NCBI RefSeq assembly: GCF_020379485.1
Contig: NC_063452.1
Location: forward strand, 28,712,770-28,776,769
DNA: 64,000 bases
Reading direction: 5' to 3'
DNA from: Brassica napus
Lineage: Eukaryota; Streptophyta; Magnoliopsida; Brassicales; Brassicaceae
A model generated the notes under the pieces. That model had not been told where the DNA came from and ran no database searches. It saw nothing but the letters and a program-made list of their open reading frames with translations. How positions within the stretch are numbered: the stretch's first letter is position 1; each line of letters opens with the position of its first letter. The translations under genes were made by a program, and so were the position numbers. Positions 22,489 through 33,461 of this stretch are shown here, piece after piece.

Positions 22489-24176
22489 GAACACCATTAA
22501 CGCGGTTTCCTATTGTGGGTTTTTAATGTTTTTAGGATTAAAAAAAAAAAAATTATGCAATTAGAGAAAGAACGTCTCTCAATTAGGGTCCAGAAAACGT
22601 CTCTTAATTAGGGTCCAGAAGACACGTCTCTTATGAGACACGTGTTGGGCATTCACGTCTCTTTCTCTCTCTCCCGAAATCAACCCCGCCTCTCTCTCTC
22701 GTGATCTCTCCTCGACTATCTCTCCTTGGCTCTGCGCCGCGTTATCCCTCATCCTCTCCATGAATTCCTCCCCAGCTTGCTTCTTCCACTCTCCTCTTCG
22801 ACCCATCTCGCTTCCCCAATCCTCCTATGGCTTCTTCTCAAAGCGTAAGCTTCTCTTCCTCTGATTACATCTGAATCAAAGCAATCATTTATGAGGACAC
22901 AGTCTGTTGATGATAGATTAAGAATCAGAGCAATCACTTATCTGTCAATTGATTCTGTTTTGTTGCTTTTGTTTAATTTCTTGTGGGTTTCTTAAATATG
23001 ACAATCGATGTTGATGCTATCGAAGATGATGATGATGTTGTTGAGTCAACTGCTTCTTCTTTTGATCGAGTATCCTCTCTTCTTCTTCTTTTTCTTCTTT
23101 ATCCCACTATTACAATACATGTATGTGTGTAATTGATTCTGTTTCGTTCTTGTTTCAGGCTAAAATTACAAGATTGTGATTGATGATGATACCAAGTGAT
23201 CATGTAAATGTGTTGCGCACAAGTCCTTTGTCATGTTCTTCCATCCTTGCACTTCTCTCCAATACTCTGTTTTTGCAGCCACAGAGAGAACAAAGGGGGT
23301 GCCTAGACGACAACAGGAGGCCAGGTCTGAATCCTCTTCCTCCTCAATAATTCTTCTAGATTACGTTCCTGAGATTGATGTGGTTTAAAAAAAAATGATT
23401 TCAGAGCTTCATGCGTTTTATTTCGACGAGGAGAAGAAGAAATATTTCACAATTAAAGGTCTTATCCCAGGTTCAAAACCTTCTTCTTCTTCTTCTTCAA
23501 AAGCAGCAGAACGAAAGCCTGAATCAGAGCCTTTCAAGGCCAGTTACTTACTGTGTAAAAAGCTTGAGTCTTGGCAGATTGTTTGTATAATCAATCAGTT
23601 TTTATTTTCATTAGGAACCTAATTATCAGAAGAGAAATAAACTGAAAGCATTGAAGCTGCTTTGTTCCCGAGAGCTAAGTGGCAGTGTTATTGCTCTTAA
23701 TAATAAGAAGAACAAGTCTAAATTCAAGGAGGAGATTGAAAAGACACACGCCTCTAACCCTCTGGTATTGGAGTAGTTAAGTTTACAGATTATATATAGA
23801 CCGGTATTGTAACAAGATATTTGTGTAATGCATTAGATGTGGAGATATGATTCTACGGAAAACATAGGCGATGCTGCTTTGAAAGAGTTTCAGGTTGATA
23901 TACAAACATCTCAAGGCCTCACCATATTTGTGTAATTGAGGCTGCTTGAGGTATGTTCTATGAGTTAAGTCTCCTCCTAGAATTAACAACATTAGATTTT
24001 TTTCATTCCAATCTATATGCTTTGGACATGTCTAATTTTTTTTTAAGACCCCCTAAATAAGAAACTACCATTGGAGGGTATGAATCAAGGTGTTTCTTAA
24101 ACAAGGTTCTTAATTACATTTAATTAGTAAAATATTCATTAAGAGATCCAATGGGGTTTGTGGGTTAATCATGCTC
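22489..24176. mobile_element. Harbinger-type element carrying a gene fragment
   Basis: TTA trinucleotides (22486-22488 and 24177-24179) flank inverted ends GAACACCATTAACG and, from the right, GAGCATGATTAACC. A TTA/TAA target duplication with short inverted ends is typical of PIF/Harbinger. The element encloses a WD40-gene fragment and no transposase, like a Pack-type capture. Two copies of AATTAGGGTCCAGAA lie near the left end (22581-22620). Confidence 0.5.
22827..23926 (+). pseudogene. DCAF4-like WD40 gene fragment
   Basis: A possible first exon, MASSQS, is followed by GTAAGC at 22845. Later exon-like pieces follow, the clearest at 23404-23545 encoding LHAFYFDEEKKKYFTIKG and then LIPGSKPSSSS. 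That block is the FYYD-EKxxYFxIKGPIPGS start of DCAF4/WDR21-type proteins, substrate receptors of CUL4-DDB1 ligases. The sequence continues at 23625-23776 with QKRNKLKALKLLCSRELSG, hits a stop after NPLVLE, and a further piece MWRYDSTENIGDAALKEF follows at 23839-23926. No WD40 repeats follow. I infer a truncated, broken copy. Confidence 0.6.
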
Positions 24177-24199
24177 TTAGAAGTACAAGAACATATTGC

Positions 24200-24985
24200 C
24201 CGTGACAGCTGTTTAGAAAAGTGTATTGGAATTATGCGTAGAAGTTATGAACTGATGATATTTATTGATGTATAACATACAAGAGTTGTTATGAAGATAA
24301 GGATAAATCGATGCTAGATAAGTACAAGAATACCTTCAATAACTTAGATAATTACTAATACGAATATGTTATTATTTATACCAATATACCTCTTTAAGTT
24401 AAGTTAGACGTCGGTTACAAAGTCCAATCTTGGAATTTAAAGTGGAGAAACCTTCATCGAAGAAGAAGTTTGGTTAAGGCATCAGCTAGTTGTTCAGCAG
24501 AGCAAATGTTTGACACATATTTTTTTTGGCTTCAACTTATTCACGAACAAAATGATATGCAAACCAAATGTTTCATTCTAGAGTGAAACACTGGGTTCAC
24601 AGCCAAGTATGTCGCACATATATTGTCGCAGTAGATAGTTGGAATGATAGTCGACTGAAGGCTAAGTTCTGTCATCAGCGAGCTTATCCATTTTATCTCA
24701 GCAGCAGCATCCGAGACTGCCATGTATTTAGTGTGTGTGGAAGATCTTGCAACACTTCCTTGCTTTCGTGCAGACCAAGAAATGGGGTTCTTGCCCAAGT
24801 AGGTTGCATAGGCTCCAGTGGAAATGTAGCCATCTTTATCTCATACCAATCCACATCAGTGTAAGCATGAAGAGTAGAAGGCGAGGCAGCTGAGAAGAAA
24901 ATGTCCTTATCGGTTGTTTCAACAAGATACCTAAGAACTCTTCTAAACGTATCCTGGTGACTTGTAGAAGGTTGGTGCATTTACA
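24200..24985 (-). pseudogene. Copia retrotransposon 3' fragment (RNase H)
   Basis: Read on the minus strand, 24980-24541 encodes the copia RNase H region in two frames. Recognisable pieces are FRRVLRYLVETTDKDI and ISWSARKQGSVARSSTHTKY, then YCDNICATYLAVNPVFHSR. It continues to SAEQLADALTKLLLR near 24440, the usual C-terminus. Frameshifts near 24780 and stops break it. Sequence to about 24200 may be a decayed LTR. No matching 5' half lies nearby. Confidence 0.75.
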
Positions 24986-25120
24986 ATTGATTACAAAGAA
25001 ATAGTAGTGAAATTGACTATAAAAGACGATGAACTCATCAATAATAAAGTAGAGCTGTAAACTCTAGTTCTTATCAACCCGAATTATTTTTCATGCGGAC
25101 CATATGACAAACCTACTTTT

Positions 25121-25300
25121 TTTTATAATCATGGTGTGATTTAAAAAGTTTTTTAGGTCCAAAGATTAATCACTACAAAGACCCATGAAAATTCAGATTT
25201 TCTTGCCACTTAAGGCATCTACGGGTGGCCAAGAAGAATCGAACCCATGGCGGAAGCTCTAGCTGGAGCCCCTTTATCATTAGACCAAAACCACTTGGTT
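25121..25300 (-). mobile_element. tRNA-derived SINE with 15-bp TSD
   Basis: A 180-bp insert between perfect 15-bp direct repeats GACAAACCTACTTTT (25106-25120 and 25301-25315). On the minus strand it has a Pol III box A (TGGTCTAATGAT) and box B (GGTTCGATTCT) at tRNA-like spacing. The T-run at the left end is its A-tail read on the plus strand. The head does not form a functional tRNA. Confidence 0.85.
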
Positions 25301-25391
25301 GACAAACCTACTTTTACAATAACATTTAAAATAAATTTGTTAAAAGGATCCTAATCCTTTTTTTTTGAAAAAGTTCTTAAATACTAGCTTG

Positions 25392-25697
25392 TGTTGTAAA
25401 ACGAAGGTTTGAGAACTGAATGTTTCTATCTATCATTAATGAATAATTGTTCCCTTATATAGGGGATCACAAGATAAGTAAAAAGGAAAGTATCCAAAAC
25501 ATAAACCCACTAGGATTAGGAAAACTACTAATACATAATAATGGAAAGATAACAATTACAAGGAAAAGGAAAGATGGTTTCTTTTTCTCCAAGCCGTCTC
25601 TCTCTCTCTCTCTAAGCCGTGGCCGACTCTCTCTCTAGGTGTATGGACCGGTTATGGACCGGGCTGGTTATGGACATCAACTAATTGATTTATAACA
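25392..25697 (-). repeat. 3' LTR of degenerate copia element
   Basis: Starts TGTTGTAAAACGAAGG and ends TTTATAACA in plus orientation. Contains a CT microsatellite. It is paired with 31408-31713. Confidence 0.92.
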
Positions 25698-28600
25698 CTC
25701 CCCCTTGGATGCCATAACCATTCATGGATTGTAATACGCTTAATGTTGCCTCATTAAAACCTTATCATGAAAAACCCAGTGGGACAAAAACATGATGAAG
25801 GAAAAAGAGTACAACACGTACTACTCCCCCTGATGTGGACCTCAGTGGAGGTTTCTTCAGTCTACGCATCTGATGCGTGATCTTTCCTGAACGTGCAAGT
25901 AGGGAGTAAACAAATCGGCCAAGTTCATTACTGAACCGCAATTGGATTACTTTGACCTTTCCGGTCTCTTCTCATGTCTTCTGACATCGTGTGTGTATAG
26001 TCAAGAAGTGGACCTTTGGCTGTCGACTACTCTTAATTAGGTCGGACAGACTAAACACACTGTGGACAATATATACTGAGCATGGTACTTATGAACTTAT
26101 AGTCTCAGGTTGTAAACCGATGTTCCGGTGTATCTACTACACGGTTGTGTACCAATGTCTCTGTCCATAGATCTTTCTTTATTATCATCGACTATGCACT
26201 AATCTGATCGATCCATATTAAGTCATAGACTTCTTCTATACATGTTTATAACCTGTCTCATGAGTGTTCTAGATCAAGATGTGATCAATGATTATTGCTG
26301 TAATGAGTTTTATAATCTCATCAAGCTATGGCTCTTCGGCCGAACACACTCATGGATCTCGATCAGTAATCTCTCTTGCATTCGGTAATGCTATTGCAGT
26401 CTTTTATCCATACCTTGATGGTGTCCCATGACCTTTTTTGCCGTGGATCATACCACGCACCGGAAGATCTATTAGGTCATGGACCTCGACTACACGAGCT
26501 TATGGACGGCAATCATGATGGCTGATCTTTCTTTTCCACTAGCCATGATCAAAGAAGAAGGGCCGGACACCTCTAGCCAGACAGATTTAATAAATAATAT
26601 GTATCAACCAATTAACCTCTCTTTAGGCTGGTTTAGTATAAAGTAAACACAAGGAATTCAAATCTCTTTTATAAGTATATGTATGGACTGAATTTGGATT
26701 GTTTTTATACAATTCCTTTATATAATATATGCAGCTTCTTTGTTTCAGTCCATGAACAACTTAGGAACAATGTTGTTCTTTATCCATGAACAGCTTAGGA
26801 ATAATGTTGTTCTTTATCCAGTGATCCATATGTTGCTTACTACATCTTTGTATCTAATTTCTTTCTTATGACCAGACCTTTGTCAATTTCGAAAATATGT
26901 AGCAGCATCCACCACATAGGAGTTTATCTCCTTATAATCTGTTCCTTTGGTGTCTGTGAGTATCCTTGTGTAACAAGCTATGGTCGAATGTTGTTAGTAG
27001 GAAACATGAACACCTTTAGACCACGTGATCATGTACCATATCTCACGGTTTCTTTTCCCTCACAAGACCCATCTATTTCACTGGTTTATCATGTGGCGTT
27101 TCTTTATATGTGTATGGCCAATACGCCTATCTCTTCTTTAGATACTTTAAACCCCACGTTTATCTTTTCAATCTAATCTTTAATCTTTATGAGTACTCTT
27201 TCGTGGGTTCATGATCCTCGTTTATATCTTTAAACTCAAGTGCTACTACTTTATGTATCCTATCCTTATACAAATATAACTCTCATGTGTCGACACTTAT
27301 ATATATGTGTGGTTCCATTGTGTTCCAGACATGATCTAATCGATTTGAGATTTCACTATCCAGGACCTTTGTTACCTAGTAGCTTGGGACGCCAAGCTAC
27401 ATGGTTTGGTACCTTAGATGTTTAGCTGTGCAGCCTTTTCTCAATGTATGGTATGGTTTCTATTTTGACCTCGGATCTGTATTCTATGCACCTTTTCTTT
27501 CCGAGGTTCCTTATCTTATGGAACACTTTGGTCTATCTTGTATAGACTCTGTAGCAACTTGACTGTGTCTCTAGGACATCAGATTTCGTTTGGTGCTAAG
27601 CTGGTTATGACTTAGTCATTCTTTTCTTTTCTTTTCGGGTCAGTGTCTGGCATCTAGATTAGCTAGCTTTGTATAATCTTTCTTTGGACGTCTTAAATCA
27701 TAATTTTAGTCCGAGGATCTTGCCAAGACAATGATGGTTGATACCATTCTATTTTTCTTATCATTCTTTTAATCTTTACCAGCTTATAACTTTCTCCTTC
27801 TAATGTTGGATAGTCGGATTCATTAGTCATGCAATCCGTGTACCTGGCCTCAATCTGATCACCCATATTTGGCTCAAGGTCTCATAAAACTCGTGGGAGA
27901 AAGACATACTTTTATCCAACATATATTCCCAATCCTCTTCTGAGGTTCCATCTTAGACGGCACATATGTCTGTGGTGGTTTATTCAATAGTCTCTTAAGA
28001 TGGTATATGTCTGGCTCATGACCCGTATTCAATCTGAGATGGGAATATCTATGCTCACTTATATGGCCTGATTCATATTAACCTTATATACATGTAAAAC
28101 TCGTGATGTCCCTAAGCTTTATAGACTTTAGAGTCTGAGCCTTATAGATAATGGCTTATACGGCCGAACCTTTGTAGGTAATGGCCTTTGCAGCCGAGCC
28201 GTTTATAGCATGGTCATAGACCATAGTAGTACATGAATTTGTAGTATTGATCATGTGTGATCATGGATCACGGGTTTATCCTCTCTCCCCCTCATAAACA
28301 TACTATAATTTCGTGATGCTTAGGACAATAAAGCCTCATGAGTTTTCCTTGTGTACATGTTACACAACGTGAGATCTTATGGGATAACTTTGTGTGCCTA
28401 ATCAATATCAATCTTTGCATCAAGTTTAGACCAGGATGGCTAATCCGGTCATGTCATATAGTGTATAATTTTCGTGGGGTATACCAATCTGGTTACCATG
28501 GCTTTTGCCTTTATCATACTGATCTTTGCATAGTTTAGATCAGTAGAGAATGCATGTATAGTTTCGATCGCTCTTTGTTTCCTTTGCCCATTGTTTCTAT

Positions 28601-29037
28601 ATGGAAACCATTATCATATATCTTATAAACTCAATGGGCTTCTATGGGTGGATATAGATCATTAGGTCTTTTATGCGTGCTATTTCTAGGCACCAATGTA
28701 CTTAGCCTCTTTAGGCGCCAATGTACTAAGTCTAGCCGTAGCCCTTTAGATAATTCTATACTGGTCGCAGGCCCTTATCTGACTGACTATACCCGCAACA
28801 TTGCCTTATATATTGGCGTTTTCTTAGTCATATCTAAAATCATTCATTCATCTTATAATATAAGTTCTTAATTCAAGAAAATCACAAACATAAAGCAAAG
28901 CAAACACAGAAATCGAAATCAACATTATTCTTTTTAGACAATCAGATGTTTTAGCCTAATGATTTCCCATTACATATCTTATGGCACACTGACTTGGTCG
29001 AGTGTAGTGGCTTAGAAATGCCACGGCCTCCTCTCCC

Positions 29038-29415
29038 TTAACCATGGCCAAAACTGGGTCCACAACCACGGTTATAGTGATTCATATGTCCATGGTCGTA
29101 TAAGGTAGTTTGGCTACGCCCACGTCCTTTCCATCCATTACGGTTACAGCTGTATGGTTTATCATGATGGACGTGACTGCTTTCTTTAGATTTTTTTTTT
29201 CTTTTCCTCTGTAGCCTCATTGGCTTCAGGTAATGGGGTTGGCGAGTAATCATTATTGCCCTGTATCTATTACTTTTACTTGCATAATTGTCCTCGATGA
29301 TACATTCACCGAGCCCCTTTGATTTCAGGACAATCTCTGTGTCTAATGCCCATTGTAAATAATTATCTCCAAAGAGATTTAGGGCAGCATAATCTAGATT
29401 GCTGATTTTCAACAT
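29038..29415 (-). pseudogene. Copia gag remnant
   Basis: Begins MLKISNLDYAALNLFGDNYL and WALDTEIVLKSKGLGE, the N-terminal block of copia-type gag polyproteins. After about 60 residues it jumps to a Lys/Arg- and Gly-rich segment that normally precedes the zinc knuckle. The central gag region is deleted and no CCHC knuckle is seen. It encodes a defective capsid protein at most. Confidence 0.8.
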
Positions 29416-29494
29416 CTGTAATCATATATCACTCAATCTTTATAAGAAAATAAATCGTGTGAACAAGTAAACAATCGAGTTAATGCATTTCTAA

Positions 29495-30425
29495 TAAACA
29501 AGCCACACGGCTATAGGGGTGATATGCAATGAGGTCACACGGCCTAGGTGATGTATGATGCGGCCAAGCAAGCAATCAAGTAATGATCAATGCATCAGTA
29601 AGTAAGCCACACGGATATGCGGGTTTAATGCAATACAATCAAGGCCACACGGCCATACAGTCATGATGCAAGCAAAGAGGCCACACGGCTAGATAGATAT
29701 ATGATGCATACGATCCTAGCTTTCGGATTCTATATGTGATCAAGGTGATATGATGTATGCAAGCCACACAACTATGATAGTAAGGTGCAATAAAGGCCAC
29801 ACGGCCAAGCTATGATGCAAACAGTCTATGTTGATCCAATTAGAGTTTTATCATCTTAGCAATACGAAATGTGGCTAGGGTTTCAGATTTTATGAGAATC
29901 AAAATAATCTAGCACCTTAGCTTTCAAGACATCAATTAGATCAGTCAAAATAACAAGAATCAAACCTAAACTCAATTTGGATCAATATCATAGGATTTAG
30001 GGTTTCAAGGCCCTTAGGGATTCAAATTCAAGATTTAGGGTTTCAGATTCAATATGCAATCAATCTAGTTGGCTTAACTCACAATCAATAGAATCAATCC
30101 AGCAAGCAAGCCTTATGGCTAAGGTTTATGCCTCACGGCCAAGAAGAAGCCACACGGCCAAAACAAGAAAACAAGTCGCACGGCTAATGATTCAATTCAA
30201 GATGAATGCATATAGTTTGTTGTGTAATTGCAATCCTAGCATAGATGCATTCTATCAGTTTATACAATGTACTCAACACAAGCAAGCTAATCGGCCAAGC
30301 AAAGAAGAATCATACTTGATTTCAATTTTAATTTTAATACCATTCTAACATGAGATTCTAAGTGCAATTGCAATCAATCAATGTGATTAGGTTTAGGTAT
30401 GAATACAACAAGGCCACACGGCCAC
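29495..30425. repeat. Dispersed CACACGGCC repeats in retroelement leader
   Basis: About eleven copies of a motif close to GGCCACACGGCC (for example 29641, 29680, 29796, 30148, 30411), separated by 30-300 bp of unrelated A-rich DNA. They lie between gag and the 5' LTR, in the leader of the transcript. Complementary GGCC ends could form small hairpins. Confidence 0.75.
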
Positions 30426-31407
30426 AAATATGATTATGTCTAGAATAGTTTAACCTAATCCTATAGTTTCAGATTTCAATTTTAAACAATCTAAACTAGA
30501 TCATTAGGGTTTTAGTTTAAACATGCCAATCAATTCAGATTTCAAGATTCAAGTTTGAACAATCATAATCATAGTTCTAGGTGATCAATCAATCAAACAA
30601 AGTTTCAAATTCCAAACAATTATAATCGATTTTTCAAATTACGGTTTTGGGAATTCGATTTGATCTTATAACAAGGGAGTTTAATTTTGAGATTCAAAAA
30701 CCTTTAGGGTTCTGATTTTAATTGATCAATGGATCAAATCTCGATTTTAGGGTCTGGATCGAACTTATAGAGCTTTGATTTACTCATAGAGTATTGATCT
30801 ATTATCCTACGGCTTTCATATTTTTAGAGATTATATTTTAGGGTTTCAATCTTTACAAAACAACCATATTCGATTCATGTTTTCAGATTTCGAATTACCT
30901 TTAGGGTTTTGAAGATTGTAGAACCGGAACACCAAGAGAACCTCGAGCTGGACGATCGGACGCGAGGTGGAACAAGCTGGAACGCGAGATGGAACGGAAC
31001 GCGTCTGATCGGGAACGCGAGTTGTAGCTGTCCGGGATGCAAGCTGAGAACAGATGGAGCTGAGGCTAAGTTCGTCTAGTATCAGGAACGCCTTGGGGTT
31101 GGGGCTGATCAGATGAACACGAGCTGGAACGCTTGCAAGAACAGATTGGGATTCCAAAGCAAATCGGCGCGCACTGTATCGATGCGTGAGGGCGCGTCAG
31201 TGGTCAGATCGACAAACGGTTTGCACTGACTGATTCGTCTCGGCAAGAGCTTCGATTTGATATCTTGATCGTTTTTTGGGTCCTTACGGTTTGGGAAAAC
31301 GACCTATTTGAAGTTCCGGGGCAGATTCCTCTTCGTTTAGGGTTTTTAGGGTTTTTAGTGATTTTGGTTTTAGGCTCAGGGTGTTAGAGGCTACCGTGCT
31401 GATAACG

Positions 31408-31713
31408 TGTTGTAAAACGAAGGTTTGAGAACTGAATGTTTCTATCTATCATTAATGAATAAGTGTTCCCTTATATAGGGGATTACAAGATAAGTAAAAA
31501 GGAAAGTATCCAAAACCTAAACCCAATAGGATTAGGAAAACTACTAATACATAATAATGGAAAGATAACAATTACAAGGAAAAAGAAAGATGATTTCTTT
31601 TTCTCCAAGCCGCCTCTCTCTCTCTCTCTGTAAGTCGTGGCCGACTCTCTCTCTAGGTGTATGGGCCGGTTATGGACCGGGTCGGTTATGGACATCCACT
31701 AATTGATATAACA
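31408..31713 (-). repeat. 5' LTR of degenerate copia element
   Basis: The mate of 25392-25697 and the same length by my coordinates. On its inner side the minus-strand sequence CGTTATCAGCACGG occupies the primer-binding position. Confidence 0.92.
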
Positions 31714-31718
31714 GCTTG

Positions 31719-32594
31719 AATCTTATAAAAGTTCTAACCAGTACAGATGCATTTTTGGCACTTTCCAAGAATAGGTACTAGTTCGTATGCCAACTTCGTG
31801 TGTTTGTGAATATTGATTGACGAGAGCCGGCTCTTGGGCCAAGCGGATGAAACCCATGCTTCCGGCCTGTTTTGAATAATTAAAATATCGGCCACATAAT
31901 TTTTTTTTTTTTTTTTTTTTTTTGTGCATGGCCACATTATTTCTAAAAGTCTTCATAGTGATCTAGTGGTTCATTTCTGTAGAAAACAGTCTCATGCACT
32001 CAAAGCAGGTTCGAATCTCGTAAAGTCCGGCCTTCTTTTTAATTTTGTTTCTAGCCCTTATAATGCAAGACCTTTTCTTTTGCCGATTTGGTTTTCTTCA
32101 ACCGCCTTTCTACCTTTAAGTGGACCGAGTTCGTTTACTCAATAAGTCTTGTCAAGAGACAGTCCATCTCTAACAAAGGTGATAATTACATGTAAATTAA
32201 GAAAGAAAATAGTTTTACAAAAGCACCTTTCTCACCATTTCGTTCATCATTAGTCTACATCTATAGACCTAGAAACCTTTCAGTTTTGATGTCCACGACT
32301 AAATCACACATAATTTGTAACTTTCGAAAACAGATTTTCGAATCTTTTGGTTGAATCATTAAGTAATGGGCTAAATTTGGATTCTACAACTAAGCCCAGC
32401 TCAACATTATCTTGATAAACTCAAATACGAACCAAATATTTTCCAAATCAATTTAATCTTTAAACCGTATTATCTACTTGATCCATCCCTCAAAATTTTC
32501 CTGAGTAATATAATAAGAACAAAACTTAGGTTCTGAACCTTTAAATTCACCTCTCTTTCCACGAGTTTGATTACTCTCTAAACATTTTCTGCTG
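31719..32594. other. Spacer with poly(T) insertion and tRNA-like segment
   Basis: A T-run of about 25 bases (31900-31923) plus GTGCAT lies between two copies of GGCCACATAATTT-like sequence (about 31892 and 31930), which looks like a tiny A-tail insertion with target duplication. At 31958-32020 TGATCTAGTGGTTCAT and GGTTCGAATCTC resemble Pol III boxes A and B of a SINE or decayed tRNA. The stretch 32405-32510 is a diverged copy of 49800-49910, the shared upstream region of the tandem kelch genes. Confidence 0.55.
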
Positions 32595-33028
32595 ATGAAG
32601 AACGGCCAAGAATGTTCACCTGTCAATATGATCACACATCTTCCGGATGATTTACTGTTGAATTGCTTAGCTAGCGTTTCGAGATTGCACTACCCGATTC
32701 TCTCTTTAGTTTCCAAGAGGCTTCGCTCCCTCATTGCATCGCTTGAGCTTTAAAAGACCCGAACACTCTTAGGCCACAGCGAGACTTGTCTTTATGTGTG
32801 CTTACGTTTCAGCTCTTCTTCTAACTCACATTGGTTCACTCTATGTCGAAGACCAACGCGAAGCCCTAATTCTAACCCTAACCCTAACCCTAACCCACGA
32901 TTGTTCACTCCATGCTTTAGACCACAAAGAACCCTGAAGAACACGACTAGGAAGGAAGAGACGAGGCAGAGCAACAATCTTATGGTCTCAGTCCCAACTC
33001 GCAATTTCTCTATTGTGCATTGGCGGAA
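32595..33028 (+). pseudogene. F-box/kelch gene A, 5' part (split by CACTA)
   Basis: ATG at 32595 opens an F-box ([18 protein letters not shown], then [11 protein letters not shown]; residues about 13-50). The frame has a premature TAA at 32751 and then continues in the same phase through LYVCLRFSSSSNSHW and the linker to IVHWRN, where the transposon begins. F-box/kelch proteins serve as substrate receptors of SCF ubiquitin ligases. The linker contains four CCCTAA hexamers read as NPNPNP, absent from the paralogs. The rest of the gene resumes at 40868. It is broken by the stop, the insertion and a later frameshift. Confidence 0.85.
32866..32899. repeat. CCCTAA repeat inside kelch coding sequence
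   Basis: About five tandem AACCCT units in frame encode Asn-Pro repeats. The aligned paralog at 50188-50215 lacks them, so they are a local microsatellite expansion. Confidence 0.8.
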
Positions 33029-33360
33029 CACTACAAGAAAACAGCGGTATTCTGATGGACATTCCGACGGAAAATGAAATCCTCGGAATATCCCGAGAAA
33101 TTTCCCTGGATATTCCGAGGAAACACAAAATTTGGTTTCCTCGGAATATACCGACGGAATTCCGAGGAAATATCAATCCGTCGGAATATTCTTATGGAAT
33201 CCCGAGGAAAAATGTATTCCTCGGAAAAAACCGATGAATTCCGAGGATATATTATAGCCGTTAGAGAGCCGTTGGGGGATTTTAAAAATTCCGAATAAAT
33301 TTCGACAAACTAGCCGTTTCCGTCGGTATTCCGTCAGAATTTTCTCGGTCTGTCGGTAGG
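33029..33360. repeat. CACTA 1 left TIR and subterminal palindromes
   Basis: After the TIR come at least ten copies of CCTCGGAAT or CGTCGGAAT and their complements. These are presumed binding sites of the second-ORF protein, as TnpA sites are in En/Spm. Several overlapping short frames here are repeat artefacts. Confidence 0.85.
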
Positions 33361-33461
33361 ATTTCAACTATAAATACAAGCACCCCTCTTCCTCTTCATT
33401 CACTCCATATCTTCATCCTCCCTCTTACTCTCTTTACACACAAATTTGATTCATAAAAAAC

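Larger units (their letters stand above)
25392..31713 (-). mobile_element. Degenerate copia-type LTR retrotransposon
   Basis: Two 306-bp direct LTRs beginning TG and ending CA flank the element, with a perfect 5-bp target duplication GCTTG (25387-25391 and 31714-31718). A polypurine tract AAGGGGGAGTG (minus strand) abuts the left LTR, so the element reads on the minus strand with its 5' LTR on the right. I count about 13-14 differences between the LTRs. Only a gag remnant is recognisable. The region 25698-29000 has no long frame, so it is pol-defective and non-autonomous. Confidence 0.9.

Noticed and set aside
25201..25300. tRNA gene on the minus strand
   Set aside because: Box A and box B are present, but the segment is the head of a SINE with target duplication and no cloverleaf acceptor pairing was evident.
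26868..28871. Short plus-strand ORFs inside the degenerate copia element
   Set aside because: The element reads on the minus strand. These frames have no domains and are interrupted everywhere.
33013..33367. Several ORFs spanning the left CACTA end
   Set aside because: Repeat-derived frames on both strands; some start in the kelch exon and run into the transposon.
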